NCBI RefSeq assembly: GCF_007096355.1
Contig: NZ_VKDF01000003.1
Coordinates: forward strand, 62,001-126,000
Length of the DNA stretch: 64,000 bases
Reading direction: 5' to 3'
From: Paracoccus sp. M683
Lineage (GTDB): Bacteria > Pseudomonadota > Alphaproteobacteria > Rhodobacterales > Rhodobacteraceae
The notes under the pieces are model-generated. The model made no database searches, was not told the DNA's origin, and worked only from the letters and a program-made list of their open reading frames with translations. The position numbers were made by a program, and so were the translations under genes. This document shows positions 25,212 through 35,035 of this stretch, piece by piece (the stretch's first letter is position 1; every line of letters begins with the position of its first letter).

Positions 25212-25442
25212 ATGGCCGATATCACCAGCCACGCCCCGAAATCTTCCGCCGCCAATCTGGGCAGCCTGCTGATCGCGCCTTTCCGTGCCATTGGCAACGG
25301 GCTGATCGCCCTGGCCGAAGCCGGCCCCCGGATGGCGCAGGTGCGCAAGCTGAACGCGATGAGCGACGAAGAGCTGGCAGCCCGTGGCACCACCCGCGCC
25401 GAAGAAGTGCGCCGCATCTTCTCGAACAGCCTCTATATCTGA
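25212..25442 (+). CDS. DUF1127 small protein
   Basis: 76-residue protein with the DUF1127 pattern near its end: MAQVRKLNAMSDEELAARGT, TTRAEEVRRIFSNSLYI. AAGGAGT precedes the ATG. Distinct from the DUF1127 protein near 10.2 kb. A rho-independent-type hairpin follows. Located between two convergent SLC13 genes. Function unknown. Confidence 0.85.
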   Translation: MADITSHAPKSSAANLGSLLIAPFRAIGNGLIALAEAGPRMAQVRKLNAMSDEELAARGTTRAEEVRRIFSNSLYI

Positions 25443-25480
25443 TCCATATCGACGGCCGCCCCGGCGGCATGATCGGACAA

Positions 25481-25520
25481 GGCCGCGCCGCCCGTCACAG
25501 ATCGGGCGCGCGGCTTTGTT
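25481..25520 (+). terminator. hairpin terminator after DUF1127 gene
   Basis: GCCGCGCCGCCC and GGGCGCGCGGC flank the loop GTCACAGATC and the stem is followed by TTTGTTGTT. It lies between the DUF1127 gene and the convergent permease and could serve both. Confidence 0.7.
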
Positions 25521-25573
25521 GTTCGCGCCGCCGGGAAACGGCACAGCAGAGGGCAGCGCGGTAAATGCGATGC

Positions 25574-27358
25574 TCAGGTCAGCGGCCAGACGATCAGCAG
25601 CATGGGCACGGCCACGATCATCACGATCACCTCAAGCGGCAGGCCCATCCGCCAATAATCGCTGAAGTGATAATCCCCCGGACCCATGATCAGGGTGTTG
25701 TTCTGATGCCCGATCGGCGTCAGAAAGGCGCAGGCCGCCGATACGGCGACACCCATCAGGAAGGCGTCGGGATTGACGCCCAGCTGTTCGGCCAGGCGGA
25801 TGGCCACGGGGGCGGCCAGGATCGTGGTGGCATTGTTGTTCAGCACATCGGACAGAAACATCGTCACCACCATCAGCAGCACCAGCGCCACCCAGGCCGG
25901 ATAGCCCTGCGTCATCGTCGCGATCAGCCCGGCGATCAGCGCCGTGCCGCCGGTGGAATCCAGCGCCAGGCCAAGCGGGATCATCGACCCCAGCAGCACT
26001 ACCACCGGCCAGTCGATATGGTCATAGACCTCGCTGATCGACAGCACGCCGAACAGCACATAGGCGACCAGCACACATCCAAGCGCGATCGGCATCGTCA
26101 CCAGACCGAAACTGGTCGCGATGATCGCGATGACAAACAGGCCAAGCGTCACCGCCATCTGCGTCTCGCGCATGACCGAGCGCGATGCCCCGTCCAGACG
26201 CAACCCCCCGATCGCATCCAGAACCTCATCCACCCGACTTTCGGGCATCAGCAACAACAGCAGGTCACCGGGCTGGATCCGCTCTCGCTGAAGGTGGGTG
26301 CTGATGATCGCCCCCCGCCGCCTGAGGCCGATCAGCACGGCGTCATGGCGGTTGACCAATCCGATCCCCTGCGCGGTGCGCCCGGCGATCCTGGACCGGA
26401 CGGGAACCAGGCATTCGACCAGCTCCTGCCCTTCGTCGCTGCGTCTTGCGCGGGGCTCCTGCCGGCCATCGGGAAAGGCCAGCTTGTGACCGGAACGGAA
26501 ATCGTCCAGTTCGTCCATGCCGCCGCGTATCGCCAGCACGTCGCCCGACTCCAGCACGATCTGGTCGAGCGGCCCCTCGACCGGATGACCGTGGCGCGAC
26601 ACGCTGCGAATGCGGACCTCGGCCTTGGCGGCATCTTCGGACAGGTCACCGACAGTCTTTTCCAGAACCGTGCTGCTGTCAGTCACGATCAGCTGCGCCT
26701 GATACGCGCGCGTCGGGGCATGATCCGCCCCGGCATGCGCGCCATCGTTGCGGATCGGGATCAGCCGCCAGCCGATCAGCGCGACAAAGGCGATGCCTGC
26801 CGCCGCGACGGCGCCGCCCACGGGCAGGAAATCGAACATCCGATAGGGCTCGCCCAGCACATCCTGACGAAAGCCCGAAACGATCAGGTTCGGCGGCGTG
26901 CCGATCAGCGTCAGCATGCCGCCCAGAATGGTCGCAAAGGCCAGTGGCATCAGCGTCAGCCCGGCGGCGCGGCCAGCCTTGCGCGCCATCTGCATGTCGA
27001 TGGGCATCAGGATCGCCAGCGCCGCGATATTGTTCATGAAGCCCGACAGAATCCCGCCAATGCCGCCCATGACCGCGATATGGCCCGTCACCGACCGGCC
27101 CTCGGATACCAGCAGTCGGGTCAGTGCGGCAACGGCACCCGACCGGCGCAGCCCTGCCGTCACCACCAGGATCAGGGCAACCACCATGGTGGCCGGATGG
27201 CCAAAGCCCACGAAGGCCTGGTCACTGGGGACGACCCCGGCCAGAACCGCCGCCATCAGCCCCGCGAAGGCCACCAGATCATGTCGCCACCGACCCGAGA
27301 ACATCAGCACCATCACGGCGCCGAAAATGGCAAACAGCACCAACTGATCGAAACTCAT
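25574..27358 (-). CDS. SLC13 family permease with TrkA-C domains (paralogue)
   Basis: 594 residues, same plan as the permease at 23.3 kb: membrane half (MSFDQLVLFAIFGAVMVLMF; FMNNIAALAILMPI), central TrkA-C segments (EKTVGDLSEDAAKAEVRIRS; VPVRSRIAGRTAQGIGLVNR), and a second membrane half with DVLNNNATTILAAPVAIRLA. The MNN and NNNAT motifs are the permease signature. It begins 152 bp from yebC on the opposite strand. Substrate unknown; sulfate, thiosulfate or dicarboxylate uptake is usual in this family. Confidence 0.92.
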   Translation of the reverse strand: MSFDQLVLFAIFGAVMVLMFSGRWRHDLVAFAGLMAAVLAGVVPSDQAFVGFGHPATMVVALILVVTAGLRRSGAVAALTRLLVSEGRSVTGHIAVMGGIGGILSGFMNNIAALAILMPIDMQMARKAGRAAGLTLMPLAFATILGGMLTLIGTPPNLIVSGFRQDVLGEPYRMFDFLPVGGAVAAAGIAFVALIGWRLIPIRNDGAHAGADHAPTRAYQAQLIVTDSSTVLEKTVGDLSEDAAKAEVRIRSVSRHGHPVEGPLDQIVLESGDVLAIRGGMDELDDFRSGHKLAFPDGRQEPRARRSDEGQELVECLVPVRSRIAGRTAQGIGLVNRHDAVLIGLRRRGAIISTHLQRERIQPGDLLLLLMPESRVDEVLDAIGGLRLDGASRSVMRETQMAVTLGLFVIAIIATSFGLVTMPIALGCVLVAYVLFGVLSISEVYDHIDWPVVVLLGSMIPLGLALDSTGGTALIAGLIATMTQGYPAWVALVLLMVVTMFLSDVLNNNATTILAAPVAIRLAEQLGVNPDAFLMGVAVSAACAFLTPIGHQNNTLIMGPGDYHFSDYWRMGLPLEVIVMIVAVPMLLIVWPLT

Positions 27359-27509
27359 CCCGCCCTACCTCGTACCGGTCTTGCCTCCGAAGATAACCCC
27401 GTGAGGCGATTGCGCAATGCGGGACTGCGCTGGTGGCTTGCGATTCCCCGCCGGGCTGGACTAAAAGCGCCGCAAATCCGATTGACGATGACCGCAAGGA
27501 CGAAGTGAC

Positions 27510-28253
27510 ATGGCAGGCCATTCCAAATGGGCGAACATCCAACACCGCAAAGGGCGGCAGGATGGGATCCGCGCGAAACTGTTTTCCAAGCTGTCGAAGG
27601 AAATCACCGTCGCGGCCAAGATGGGCGACCCCGATCCCGACAAGAACCCACGCCTGCGCCTGGCGGTGAAAGAGGCCAAGTCGAACTCCGTCCCAAAGGA
27701 CGTGATCGACCGCGCCATCAAGAAATCGCAGGTCGGCGAGGGCGAGAATTACGAAGAGATCCGCTATGAAGGCTATGGCCCCAACGGCATCGCGCTGGTC
27801 GTCGAGGCGATGACCGACAACCGCAACCGCACCGCGTCCAACGTGCGCAGCTATTTCACCAAATCGGGCGGCGACATGGGCCAGACCGGCTCGGTCAGTT
27901 TCATGTTCGATCGCATGGGCGAGATCATGTATCCGCTGTCGGTAGGCGATGCCGACACGGTGATGATGGCCGCCATCGAAGCCGGTGCCAGCGATGTCGA
28001 CACCGATGACGAGGGCCACTGGATCTATTGCGCCGATACGGATCTGAACGAGGTCTCGACCGCACTGGAGGCCACCCTGGGCGAATCCGAGACGGCCAAG
28101 CTGATCTGGAAGCCGCAGGCCCCGACCGAGATCACCGATCTGGAAACCGCCCAGAAGCTGATGAAGCTGATCGACAATCTGGAAGATGACGATGACGTGC
28201 AGAACGTCACCGGCAATTTCGACCTGTCCGAAGAGGTCGCGGCGCAATTGTGA
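27510..28253 (+). CDS. yebC: YebC/PmpR family protein
   Basis: 247 residues, full length. Starts [18 protein letters not shown], the invariant family opening, and contains [20 protein letters not shown] and [19 protein letters not shown]. Long regarded as a transcriptional regulator; recent work links some members to relief of ribosome stalling at polyproline. Monocistronic here, followed by a reversed repeat element. Confidence 0.96.
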   Translation: MAGHSKWANIQHRKGRQDGIRAKLFSKLSKEITVAAKMGDPDPDKNPRLRLAVKEAKSNSVPKDVIDRAIKKSQVGEGENYEEIRYEGYGPNGIALVVEAMTDNRNRTASNVRSYFTKSGGDMGQTGSVSFMFDRMGEIMYPLSVGDADTVMMAAIEAGASDVDTDDEGHWIYCADTDLNEVSTALEATLGESETAKLIWKPQAPTEITDLETAQKLMKLIDNLEDDDDVQNVTGNFDLSEEVAAQL

Positions 28254-28256
28254 CGC

Positions 28257-28314
28257 CGCGAAGCCGGGGGGCGTCGCCCCCCGGACCCCCCGAGGATATT
28301 TTCATGAAGAAGAA
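28257..28314 (-). repeat. AAATATCC-hairpin element, copy 3
   Basis: On the minus strand it reads TTCTTCATGAAAATATCC, a G-rich GGGGGGTCC, then GGGGGGCGACGCCCCCC. This is the repeat in opposite orientation to the adjacent genes, between yebC and queF. The perfect GC hairpin may terminate yebC. Confidence 0.75.
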
Positions 28315-28375
28315 TGGCGCAGCGCGATCCGCGCCATCCCGGTCGCAGCCCACCCGGTCAAAACAGGACAATGAG

Positions 28376-28837
28376 ATGAGCCATTACACCGATTCCCTGA
28401 CCCAGCTGGGTCAGTCGACGCCTCTGCCAAACAACCCCGAACAGGCGGTGTTGGAGCGGGTTCCGAACCCTCAGCCCGGCCAGCTGTATCTTGTACGCTT
28501 TACCCAGCCCGAATTTACCAGCCTCTGCCCACTGACCGGCCAGCCCGATTTCGCCCATCTGGTGATCGACTATGCACCGGGCGACTGGCTGGTCGAATCG
28601 AAATCGCTGAAGCTGTTTCTGGGCAGTTTCCGCAATCACGGCGCATTTCACGAGGATTGCACCGTCGGCATCGGTCGCCGGCTGGTTGATCTTCTGGCGC
28701 CGCAATGGCTGCGCATTGGTGGCTATTGGTATCCGCGCGGGGGCATGCCGATCGACGTGTTCTGGCAGACCGGCCCGGTGCCGCAGGACCTTTGGCTACC
28801 GGATCAGGGCGTTCCCGGTTATCGCGGGCGCGGCTGA
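28376..28837 (+). CDS. queF: preQ0 reductase (NADPH)
   Basis: Reduces 7-cyano-7-deazaguanine to preQ1 in queuosine synthesis; cytosolic. 153 residues, the short T-fold form. The catalytic Cys51 and Asp58 are in [15 protein letters not shown], and the family motif [20 protein letters not shown] is present. The ATG at 28376 is used because upstream in-frame codons read through the intergenic repeat. No other queuosine genes are nearby. Confidence 0.95.
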   Translation: MSHYTDSLTQLGQSTPLPNNPEQAVLERVPNPQPGQLYLVRFTQPEFTSLCPLTGQPDFAHLVIDYAPGDWLVESKSLKLFLGSFRNHGAFHEDCTVGIGRRLVDLLAPQWLRIGGYWYPRGGMPIDVFWQTGPVPQDLWLPDQGVPGYRGRG

Positions 28838-28843
28838 TCCGGC

Positions 28844-28906
28844 TTTCTTCTTCATTCAAATATCCTGGGGTGAGGCGCGGCCCGCGCCGAGGGGCAACGC
28901 CCCTCA
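28844..28906 (+). repeat. AAATATCC-hairpin element, copy 4
   Basis: TTCTTCATTCAAATATCCTG, then hairpins GCGCGG-CCC-GCGC and GAGGGGC-AAC-GCCCCTC. It fills the space between the convergent queF and M20 peptidase genes and overlaps the peptidase stop codon. Confidence 0.75.
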
Positions 28907-30292
28907 GCCCCGCAATTCCGCCAGAATACGTGCCCAGGACCGTGCGCCCTTGGCGAAGCTTTCAACATTATATTTCTCATTCGGGGAATGGATTCGGTCA
29001 TCCTCACGGCCAAAGCCGATCAGCATCGAATCCATTCCAAGCATGCGCTTGAAATCCCCGGCAATGGGGATCGAGCCACCGGCCCCGATATAGGCCGCCT
29101 CGCGCCCCCATTCCTCGGTCAGCGCCTGCTTCGCCGCCGCGAATGCCGGATCAGAGGTATCCATCACGCTGGCCGGGCTGCCACCGTGTTCATGGAACTC
29201 GATCTGGCAATCCGCCGGAAGATGCGCCTGCATATGCGCGCGAAATGCGGCGCGTACCTTGGCCGGATCCTGCTGGCCGGTCAGGCGGAAGCTGACCTTG
29301 GCGCGAGCCTCGGCTGGCAGGACGGTCTTGAACCCGTCGCCGGTATAGCCGCCGCTGATGCCGTTTATCTCGGCCGTCGGCTGGTTCCACATCATTTCCA
29401 GCGGGTCGCGCCCCTTTTCGCCAATCGGGTATTTCAAACCCACCTCGGCCAGAAATGCGCCGACATCGAAGCCAAGCGCCTGCCAGTTGCGGCGCATTTC
29501 GTCCGTCAACTCTTCGACCCCGTCATAGAAACCCGGCAGGGTGATGCGACCGTTTTCATCCTTCAGCGCGGCCAGCGCCGTGGCCAGCACCATGATCGGG
29601 TTGGCCGCCAGCCCGCCGAAATGGCCCGAATGCAGGTCACGATCCGCCGCGCGTACGACGATTTCCTCGCCCACCAGCCCGCGCAATTGGGTGGTGATCG
29701 CCGGTCGGCCATCGGCGTAAAGCCCGGTATCGCAGATCAGCGCCAGCGAGGCCCGCAATTCGTCCGCATTCGCGTCAAGGAACGGCAGAAGCGAGGGCGA
29801 ACCCGATTCCTCTTCGCCCTCGAACAGCAGCACCAGGCCCGAGGGCAGGGCGCCATGCACCGCCTTCCAGGCGCGGCAGGCTTCGACAAAAGTCATAAGC
29901 TGTCCCTTGTCATCCGATGCGCCCCGCGCACGGATGATCCGGCCCGCGGCTGTATCCTGGATGGCGGCATCAAAGGGCGGCCGGTCCCACAAACTCAGCG
30001 GATCGACCGGCTGCACGTCGTAATGGCCATAAAACAGCAGCGTTCGCCCCTCGCCTGGCTGCGAATGCGCCACGACCATGGGGTGCCCGTCCGTGTCGCG
30101 AAGGGATGCCTGAAAACCCAGTATTTCCAGTTCGTTACGCAACCATTCCGCGGCCGCGCAGACATCGCCATTATGCGCCGGGTCGGTCGAGATCGAGGGG
30201 ATGCGCAGGAAATCCAGCAACCGCTGCAACGCCGTGTCCAATCCCTTGTCCAGTTGGGTCAGGACCAGGTCCAGCTTTTCCGTCTGCGCCAT
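28904..30292 (-). CDS. M20 family metallo-dipeptidase
   Basis: 462 residues, the size of M20 dipeptidases of the ArgE/DapE/CNDP type. Metal- and active-site motifs in order are LLFYGHYDVQP (His/Asp), ARGASDDKGQ (bridging Asp), LLFEGEEESGSP (Glu-Glu) and a C-terminal SPNEKYNVES. A lid domain lies between residues ~195 and ~330. Cytosolic; substrate presumably short peptides. Start at 30292 (MAQTEKLDLV) is preferred to longer in-frame starts. It diverges from hemA. Confidence 0.93.
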   Translation of the reverse strand: MAQTEKLDLVLTQLDKGLDTALQRLLDFLRIPSISTDPAHNGDVCAAAEWLRNELEILGFQASLRDTDGHPMVVAHSQPGEGRTLLFYGHYDVQPVDPLSLWDRPPFDAAIQDTAAGRIIRARGASDDKGQLMTFVEACRAWKAVHGALPSGLVLLFEGEEESGSPSLLPFLDANADELRASLALICDTGLYADGRPAITTQLRGLVGEEIVVRAADRDLHSGHFGGLAANPIMVLATALAALKDENGRITLPGFYDGVEELTDEMRRNWQALGFDVGAFLAEVGLKYPIGEKGRDPLEMMWNQPTAEINGISGGYTGDGFKTVLPAEARAKVSFRLTGQQDPAKVRAAFRAHMQAHLPADCQIEFHEHGGSPASVMDTSDPAFAAAKQALTEEWGREAAYIGAGGSIPIAGDFKRMLGMDSMLIGFGREDDRIHSPNEKYNVESFAKGARSWARILAELRG

Positions 30293-30458
30293 ATCAGCCT
30301 CGCTTTCCTTACTGATTTTCATCGTTTTCGGCATACGCCTTTCGCCGCATTGCGACAATTTGACCCTGTCATTTCCGATCATTGGAAGGTAACAAGACAA
30401 GACGCGCGTGATCAGGACCATGATCGCACCCAGCCAGCTATGCAAGGGACACGCCGGG

Positions 30459-31688
30459 ATGAATTACGACGCCGCTTTGGATCAGGCTATCGGCAAGCTT
30501 CACGAGGAAGGGCGCTATCGCACCTTCGTTGATATCGAGCGTGCCAAGGGCCGGTTTCCTCGGGCCGTCTGGAATCGCCCCGATGGCGAGAAACAGGACA
30601 TCACCGTCTGGTGCGGCAATGACTATCTGGGCATGGGGCAGCATCCGGTCGTCCTTGGTGCCATGCATGAGGCGCTGGACGCGACCGGCGCGGGTTCTGG
30701 CGGCACGCGCAACATCTCGGGCACGACGGCCTATCACAAGCGGCTTGAGGCTGAACTGGCCGATCTGCATGGCAAGGATGCCGCGTTGGTCTTTACCAGC
30801 GCCTATATTGCCAATGATGCCACGCTTTCGACCCTGCCGAAGCTGTTTCCGGGGCTGATCATCTATTCCGACGCGCTGAACCATGCCTCGATGATCGAGG
30901 GGATCAAGCGCAATGGTGGCGCCAAGCGCATCTTCCGCCACAATGACGTGGCCCATCTGCGCGAATTGCTGGAGGCCGACGATCCGGCGGCGCCCAAGCT
31001 GATCGCCTTTGAATCCATCTATTCGATGGATGGCGATTTCGGTCCGATCAAGGCGATCTGTGATCTGGCCGACGAATTCAACGCCCTGACCTATCTGGAC
31101 GAGGTTCACGCGGTCGGCATGTATGGCCCGCGCGGTGGCGGTGTGGCTGAACGCGATGGGCTGGCCGGTCGAATCGACATCTTCAACGGCACGCTTGGCA
31201 AGGCTTTTGGCGTCTTTGGCGGCTATATCGCGGCCAGCGCCCGGATGGTGGATGCCATCCGGTCCTATGCGCCGGGCTTCATCTTCACCACCTCGCTGCC
31301 GCCTGCGGTCGCGGCGGGGGCGGCGGCCTCGATTGCCTTTCTGAAGGGGGCAGGCGGGCAGGAATTGCGCGAGAAGCAGCAATTGCACGCGCGCATCCTG
31401 AAAATGCGGCTGAAAGGCCTCGGAATGCCGATCATCGACCATGGCAGCCATATCGTGCCCGTCCATGTCGGCCATCCCGTGCATTGCAAGGCGCTTTCCG
31501 ACATGCTGCTGGCCGATTTCGGCATCTATGTGCAGCCGATCAACTTCCCCACCGTGCCGCGCGGCACGGAACGGCTGCGCTTCACCCCCTCGCCGGTCCA
31601 CGATAGCGGGCAGATCGAACATCTGGTTCGTGCGATGGATGCACTGTGGTCACGCTGCGCGTTGAATCGCGCCGAAATCGTGGCGTAA
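30459..31688 (+). CDS. hemA: 5-aminolevulinate synthase
   Basis: Condenses glycine and succinyl-CoA to 5-aminolevulinate, the first step of heme (C4 route) synthesis; PLP enzyme. 409 residues. The PLP lysine is K248 in [14 protein letters not shown], the same number as in Rhodobacter capsulatus ALAS. Other signatures are [19 protein letters not shown] and [22 protein letters not shown] precedes the ATG. The C4 HemA marks an alphaproteobacterium. It stands alone, ahead of the RodZ-like gene. Confidence 0.98.
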   Translation: MNYDAALDQAIGKLHEEGRYRTFVDIERAKGRFPRAVWNRPDGEKQDITVWCGNDYLGMGQHPVVLGAMHEALDATGAGSGGTRNISGTTAYHKRLEAELADLHGKDAALVFTSAYIANDATLSTLPKLFPGLIIYSDALNHASMIEGIKRNGGAKRIFRHNDVAHLRELLEADDPAAPKLIAFESIYSMDGDFGPIKAICDLADEFNALTYLDEVHAVGMYGPRGGGVAERDGLAGRIDIFNGTLGKAFGVFGGYIAASARMVDAIRSYAPGFIFTTSLPPAVAAGAAASIAFLKGAGGQELREKQQLHARILKMRLKGLGMPIIDHGSHIVPVHVGHPVHCKALSDMLLADFGIYVQPINFPTVPRGTERLRFTPSPVHDSGQIEHLVRAMDALWSRCALNRAEIVA

Positions 31689-31847
31689 AATGCCTTGGGG
31701 GGTGTGAGGCTCTCACATCCGTGATAATCTTTCCTTAGTTAAAGGGCGTTATCTTCGTGATTCGCGAAGGTGGCTGATAATCGCGCTGTGAGGCAGTTCG
31801 GAATGAGCGGTATTCGGGCGACTGGCCCGGAAGAGGAGGTGTATCCG

Positions 31848-33092
31848 ATGACGGACACCACCGGAATTTATGACGATGACACCAGGCTTGGTGACATCAT
31901 GCGTGGCGAAAGGGCGACCAAGGGCAAGTCGCTGCTGGATGTTCAGCGCGAGCTGCGGATTCGTGCGTCCTATGTGGCGGCGATCGAGAATTGCGACATC
32001 ACCGCCTTTGACGCGCCCAGCTTCATTTCAGGCTATGTCCGATCCTATGCGCGCTATCTGGGCATGGACCCGGATTGGACCTTTCGCCGTTTTTGCACCG
32101 AATCGGGCTTCCAGCCGACGCATGGCATGGCCCCCGCCGCAGCAGGTCCAAAACCCGTTCGCCGGCCTTCGGACCCGGCCGAGGCGCTGGCCAATCCGCG
32201 CGCGCTGTTCATCCCGCAGCCCGAAAGTTTCTGGTCCTCGGTCGAACCGCGGGCCATCGGCTCTCTGGTGGTGCTGATCGCGCTGATCGCGGGTCTGGGC
32301 TATGGCGGCTGGTCGGTGCTGCAAGAGGTGCAGCGCGTGAATCTGACGCCGGGCGATGATGCGCCTGCCGTGGTCGCCGATCTGGACCCGGTTCAGGGTG
32401 GCGGTCTGCCGCAGCCCGAGCTTGATCCGGCCGAGGGGGTCGATCTGGCCGCTCGACTGCCGCAGCCCGAATCGCTGGATCGCGCCTATCGCCCGCAGAT
32501 TCTGGAAGCGCCGGTGCTGACGGCGCGTGACGGGCCGATCTCGGCCATTGATCCGGGCCTGATGCAGCCGCCGGCACCTGCCGAGGCGGTTGTGGCTTCT
32601 GCTGATGGTCAGGTGGTGACACCCGTTCCGGTCCAGTCGGGGACTGCGGCGGCGCAGGCCATGGGCTTTGGCCCGCAGCTGCCGGTCGAGCAATTGGCGG
32701 TGCGGACGGTTGCGCCCGATGCACCGGAATTGCAGCTGCTCGCCGCGCGTCCGGCCTGGGTTCGGGTGACCGCATCCGATGGCACGGTTTTGCTGGAAAA
32801 GATCATGGATCAGGGGGAACGGTTCACGCTGCCCAATCTGGAAGAACCGCCCTTGCTGCGCACCGGCAATTCGGGCGCGGTCTATTTCGCGGTCAATGGG
32901 CGCACCTATGGTCCGGCCGCCCCCGGCCCCCAGGTCGTCAAGAATGTCGAGCTGTCGCCGGCCAGCCTGACGGCCAAATATGCCTTTGCTGATCTGACGG
33001 CCGATCCCGAACTGGCGCAGATGGTAGCCGTCGCTCAGGCCGATCCGGCCACGGTTGGCAACCCAGAAGGCGAATCCGCGCGCACTGAATAA
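31848..33092 (+). CDS. RodZ-like HTH membrane protein
   Basis: 414 residues. An N-terminal Xre-type HTH (~15-85) carries the RodZ hallmarks LGDIMRGERATKGKSLLDVQ and SFISGYVRSYARYLGMDPDW; one TM helix follows at ~138-157 (GSLVVLIALIAGLGYGG). A Pro/Ala/Gln-rich periplasmic linker leads to a C-terminal DUF4115-like beta domain (ARPAWVRVTASDGTVLLEK ... FAVNGRTYGP). RodZ links MreB to the cell-wall machinery. Start at 31848 chosen because AAGAGGAGGT precedes it. Monocistronic. Confidence 0.88.
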   Translation: MTDTTGIYDDDTRLGDIMRGERATKGKSLLDVQRELRIRASYVAAIENCDITAFDAPSFISGYVRSYARYLGMDPDWTFRRFCTESGFQPTHGMAPAAAGPKPVRRPSDPAEALANPRALFIPQPESFWSSVEPRAIGSLVVLIALIAGLGYGGWSVLQEVQRVNLTPGDDAPAVVADLDPVQGGGLPQPELDPAEGVDLAARLPQPESLDRAYRPQILEAPVLTARDGPISAIDPGLMQPPAPAEAVVASADGQVVTPVPVQSGTAAAQAMGFGPQLPVEQLAVRTVAPDAPELQLLAARPAWVRVTASDGTVLLEKIMDQGERFTLPNLEEPPLLRTGNSGAVYFAVNGRTYGPAAPGPQVVKNVELSPASLTAKYAFADLTADPELAQMVAVAQADPATVGNPEGESARTE

Positions 33093-33164
33093 CCCGTCGC
33101 ACCGCATTGCACGGCCCGGCGAAACAGGTGCCGGCTTGGCCGGTCGGATGCTCTCAATCAGTGC

Positions 33165-33192
33165 GCTGTGGCCGGGGGAACCGGCCGCAGCC
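33165..33192. terminator. hairpin between convergent genes
   Basis: An 11-bp stem GCTGTGGCCGG / CCGGCCGCAGC (one G-U) with a GGGAA-type loop lies between the RodZ-like gene and the dipeptidase. The T tract is weak (CCTTTGC). Confidence 0.5.
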
Positions 33193-33220
33193 CTTTGCGC
33201 CGGGTGTCGTCGGCGCGCCG

Positions 33221-34270
33221 TTACTGGCCCCAGGTCCGCTGCAACAGGTTGATCCAGTTCTCGCTGGCGATCTTGCGGATCAGCGCTGCGTCATAACCGT
33301 GATCGGACATGGCCTGGATCAGGGCCGGCAGTGCCGCCGCATCGGCCAGATCGGCCGGCATCAGCGCCCCGTCGAAATCGGACCCAAGCGCCACGCCATC
33401 CTCGCCCAGGATGCCAAGCAGGTGATCCAGATGGCGCAGGATCGGTGCGAAACCCGTGAAGGGGATGCGCCGGCCATCCTCGCGCAGGAAGCTGACGCCA
33501 TAGTTCAGACCGACCAGACCGCCGCTGTCGGCGATGGCGTGCAGCTGTCGGTCGGTCAGGTTGCGCGGCGTGGCGCATAGGGCATGAACGCAGCTGTGGC
33601 TGGCAACCAGAGGCGCATCTGACAGGCGCGCCACGTCGTTGAACCCGGCCTCGTTCAGATGCGACAGATCGACCATGATCCGCAGCTTGTTGCATTCGCG
33701 GATCAGATCCTGGCCGGCCGCGCTCAGCCCCGGTCCCTGATCGGGGCCCCCGGGATAGGCGAAGGGAACGCCGTGGCCAAAGATCGTCGGCCGCGACCAG
33801 ACCGGCCCAAGCGAACGCAGCCCCGCCGCATGCCACAGATGCAGCGCGTCCATGTCGCGGATCGCCTCGGCGCCTTCGATATGCATGATCGCGGCGATCC
33901 GGCCGTCCGTGATGCTGTTGCGAATATCGGCGGCGCTTGTGACCACGTCCAGCGTGCCGGTCCGTTCCATCCGGCGCAGCGCAGCTGCCTGTCGGAACGC
34001 ATGGGGCAGGGCAGGATCGTGCGGTATCTCGGCCGCCAGCGGCACGGCATAGGGCGGATTTTCCATCATCCGCGCGATGTCGGCGCCGTTCGGGTTTTCC
34101 TCGGCCGGAACCCAGATCGCGAAAAAGCCGCCGACCATACCGCCCTGTTTCAGGCGCGGCAGATCCATATGCCCGGTGCCATCGCCATCCTGCCACAGAC
34201 TGTCAGCCTGATCCCCCGCAGCAACGGCGCGTTGCAGATAGTCGTTATGCCCGTCAAATACAGGGATCAT
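33221..34270 (-). CDS. membrane dipeptidase (M19 family)
   Basis: 349 residues of the renal-dipeptidase family, a zinc enzyme for dipeptides including D-amino acid forms. Metal motifs: MIPVFDGHNDYL (HxD), HIEGAEAI (Glu), DLSHLNEAG (His), VASHSCVHALC (His) and GSDFDGAL (Asp). GGAGA precedes the ATG at 34270; the longer in-frame extension has no domain. No signal peptide, so cytosolic. It diverges from the TRAP permease genes, which may bring in its substrate; that link is inferred. Confidence 0.93.
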   Translation of the reverse strand: MIPVFDGHNDYLQRAVAAGDQADSLWQDGDGTGHMDLPRLKQGGMVGGFFAIWVPAEENPNGADIARMMENPPYAVPLAAEIPHDPALPHAFRQAAALRRMERTGTLDVVTSAADIRNSITDGRIAAIMHIEGAEAIRDMDALHLWHAAGLRSLGPVWSRPTIFGHGVPFAYPGGPDQGPGLSAAGQDLIRECNKLRIMVDLSHLNEAGFNDVARLSDAPLVASHSCVHALCATPRNLTDRQLHAIADSGGLVGLNYGVSFLREDGRRIPFTGFAPILRHLDHLLGILGEDGVALGSDFDGALMPADLADAAALPALIQAMSDHGYDAALIRKIASENWINLLQRTWGQ

Positions 34271-34495
34271 CGTCGTCTCCAATTCGTTTTGGCCCCCTAA
34301 TGCACTGTTCCGGGCACATGGACAATGGCGCCCCTCCGCATCATAACCACCCCGACCGGAACCGGAGGTCTTGATGCCAACCCATTGGTGGATCGGCGCT
34401 TTGCCGCTGGTCTTTTCGCCTGCGTCCTTGCCTGCCTCGGCGCCGGGACAAGCCGTCACAGCCGGCATTTCGCCGCGAATACGGGCCGCGACCGG

Positions 34496-35035
34496 ATGAG
34501 GGGCTGCATCGAAAACATGGCCCGCGTCAGTGCGCTGGCCGGCGGTGCGGTGCTGCTGGCGCTGATCGCCATGACCTGTCTGTCGGTCATCGGGCGGGCC
34601 GGGTTGACGCTGTCGGCGCTGTTCGACCTGCCGGGGGTTCTCGGACGCCTGCGCCCGGTTCGCGGCGATTACGAATTGATCGAGATGGGCAGCGCCATCG
34701 CCGTTTTCGCCTTCCTGCCATGGTGTCATCTGACCCGCGCCCATGCGCGTGTCGATCTGTTGCAGGGCCGGCTGCCGCACTGGCTGGATCACGGACTGTC
34801 GGTGCTGTGGGATTGGGTGATGCTGATCGCCACGCTGATCATCGCCTGGCGTCTGTGGCTTGGAATGCTGGGCAAGATCGCATCGGGCGAGACAAGCTTT
34901 CTGCTAGAGTTGCCGGTCTGGTGGGCCTATGCGGTCGCCATGATCTTTGCCGTGATCGGCGTGATCGTGGCACTGTCGGTTGCCATCACGCCATCCCGGC
35001 CCGGCGGTGCAGCCCCGGCGGAGGACGCAATGTGA
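34496..35035 (+). CDS. TRAP transporter small permease (DctQ type)
   Basis: About 179 residues with four hydrophobic segments. ALAGGAVLLALIAMTCLSVI, ELIEMGSAIAVFAFLPWCHL and RAHARVDLLQGRLP are typical DctQ features. The start is uncertain: ATG 34496 or 34517 both work and neither has a strong ribosome site; a still longer in-frame frame overlaps the intergenic region. Translationally coupled to the large permease by a GTGA overlap. No periplasmic binding protein gene is adjacent. Confidence 0.85.
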   Translation: MRGCIENMARVSALAGGAVLLALIAMTCLSVIGRAGLTLSALFDLPGVLGRLRPVRGDYELIEMGSAIAVFAFLPWCHLTRAHARVDLLQGRLPHWLDHGLSVLWDWVMLIATLIIAWRLWLGMLGKIASGETSFLLELPVWWAYAVAMIFAVIGVIVALSVAITPSRPGGAAPAEDAM

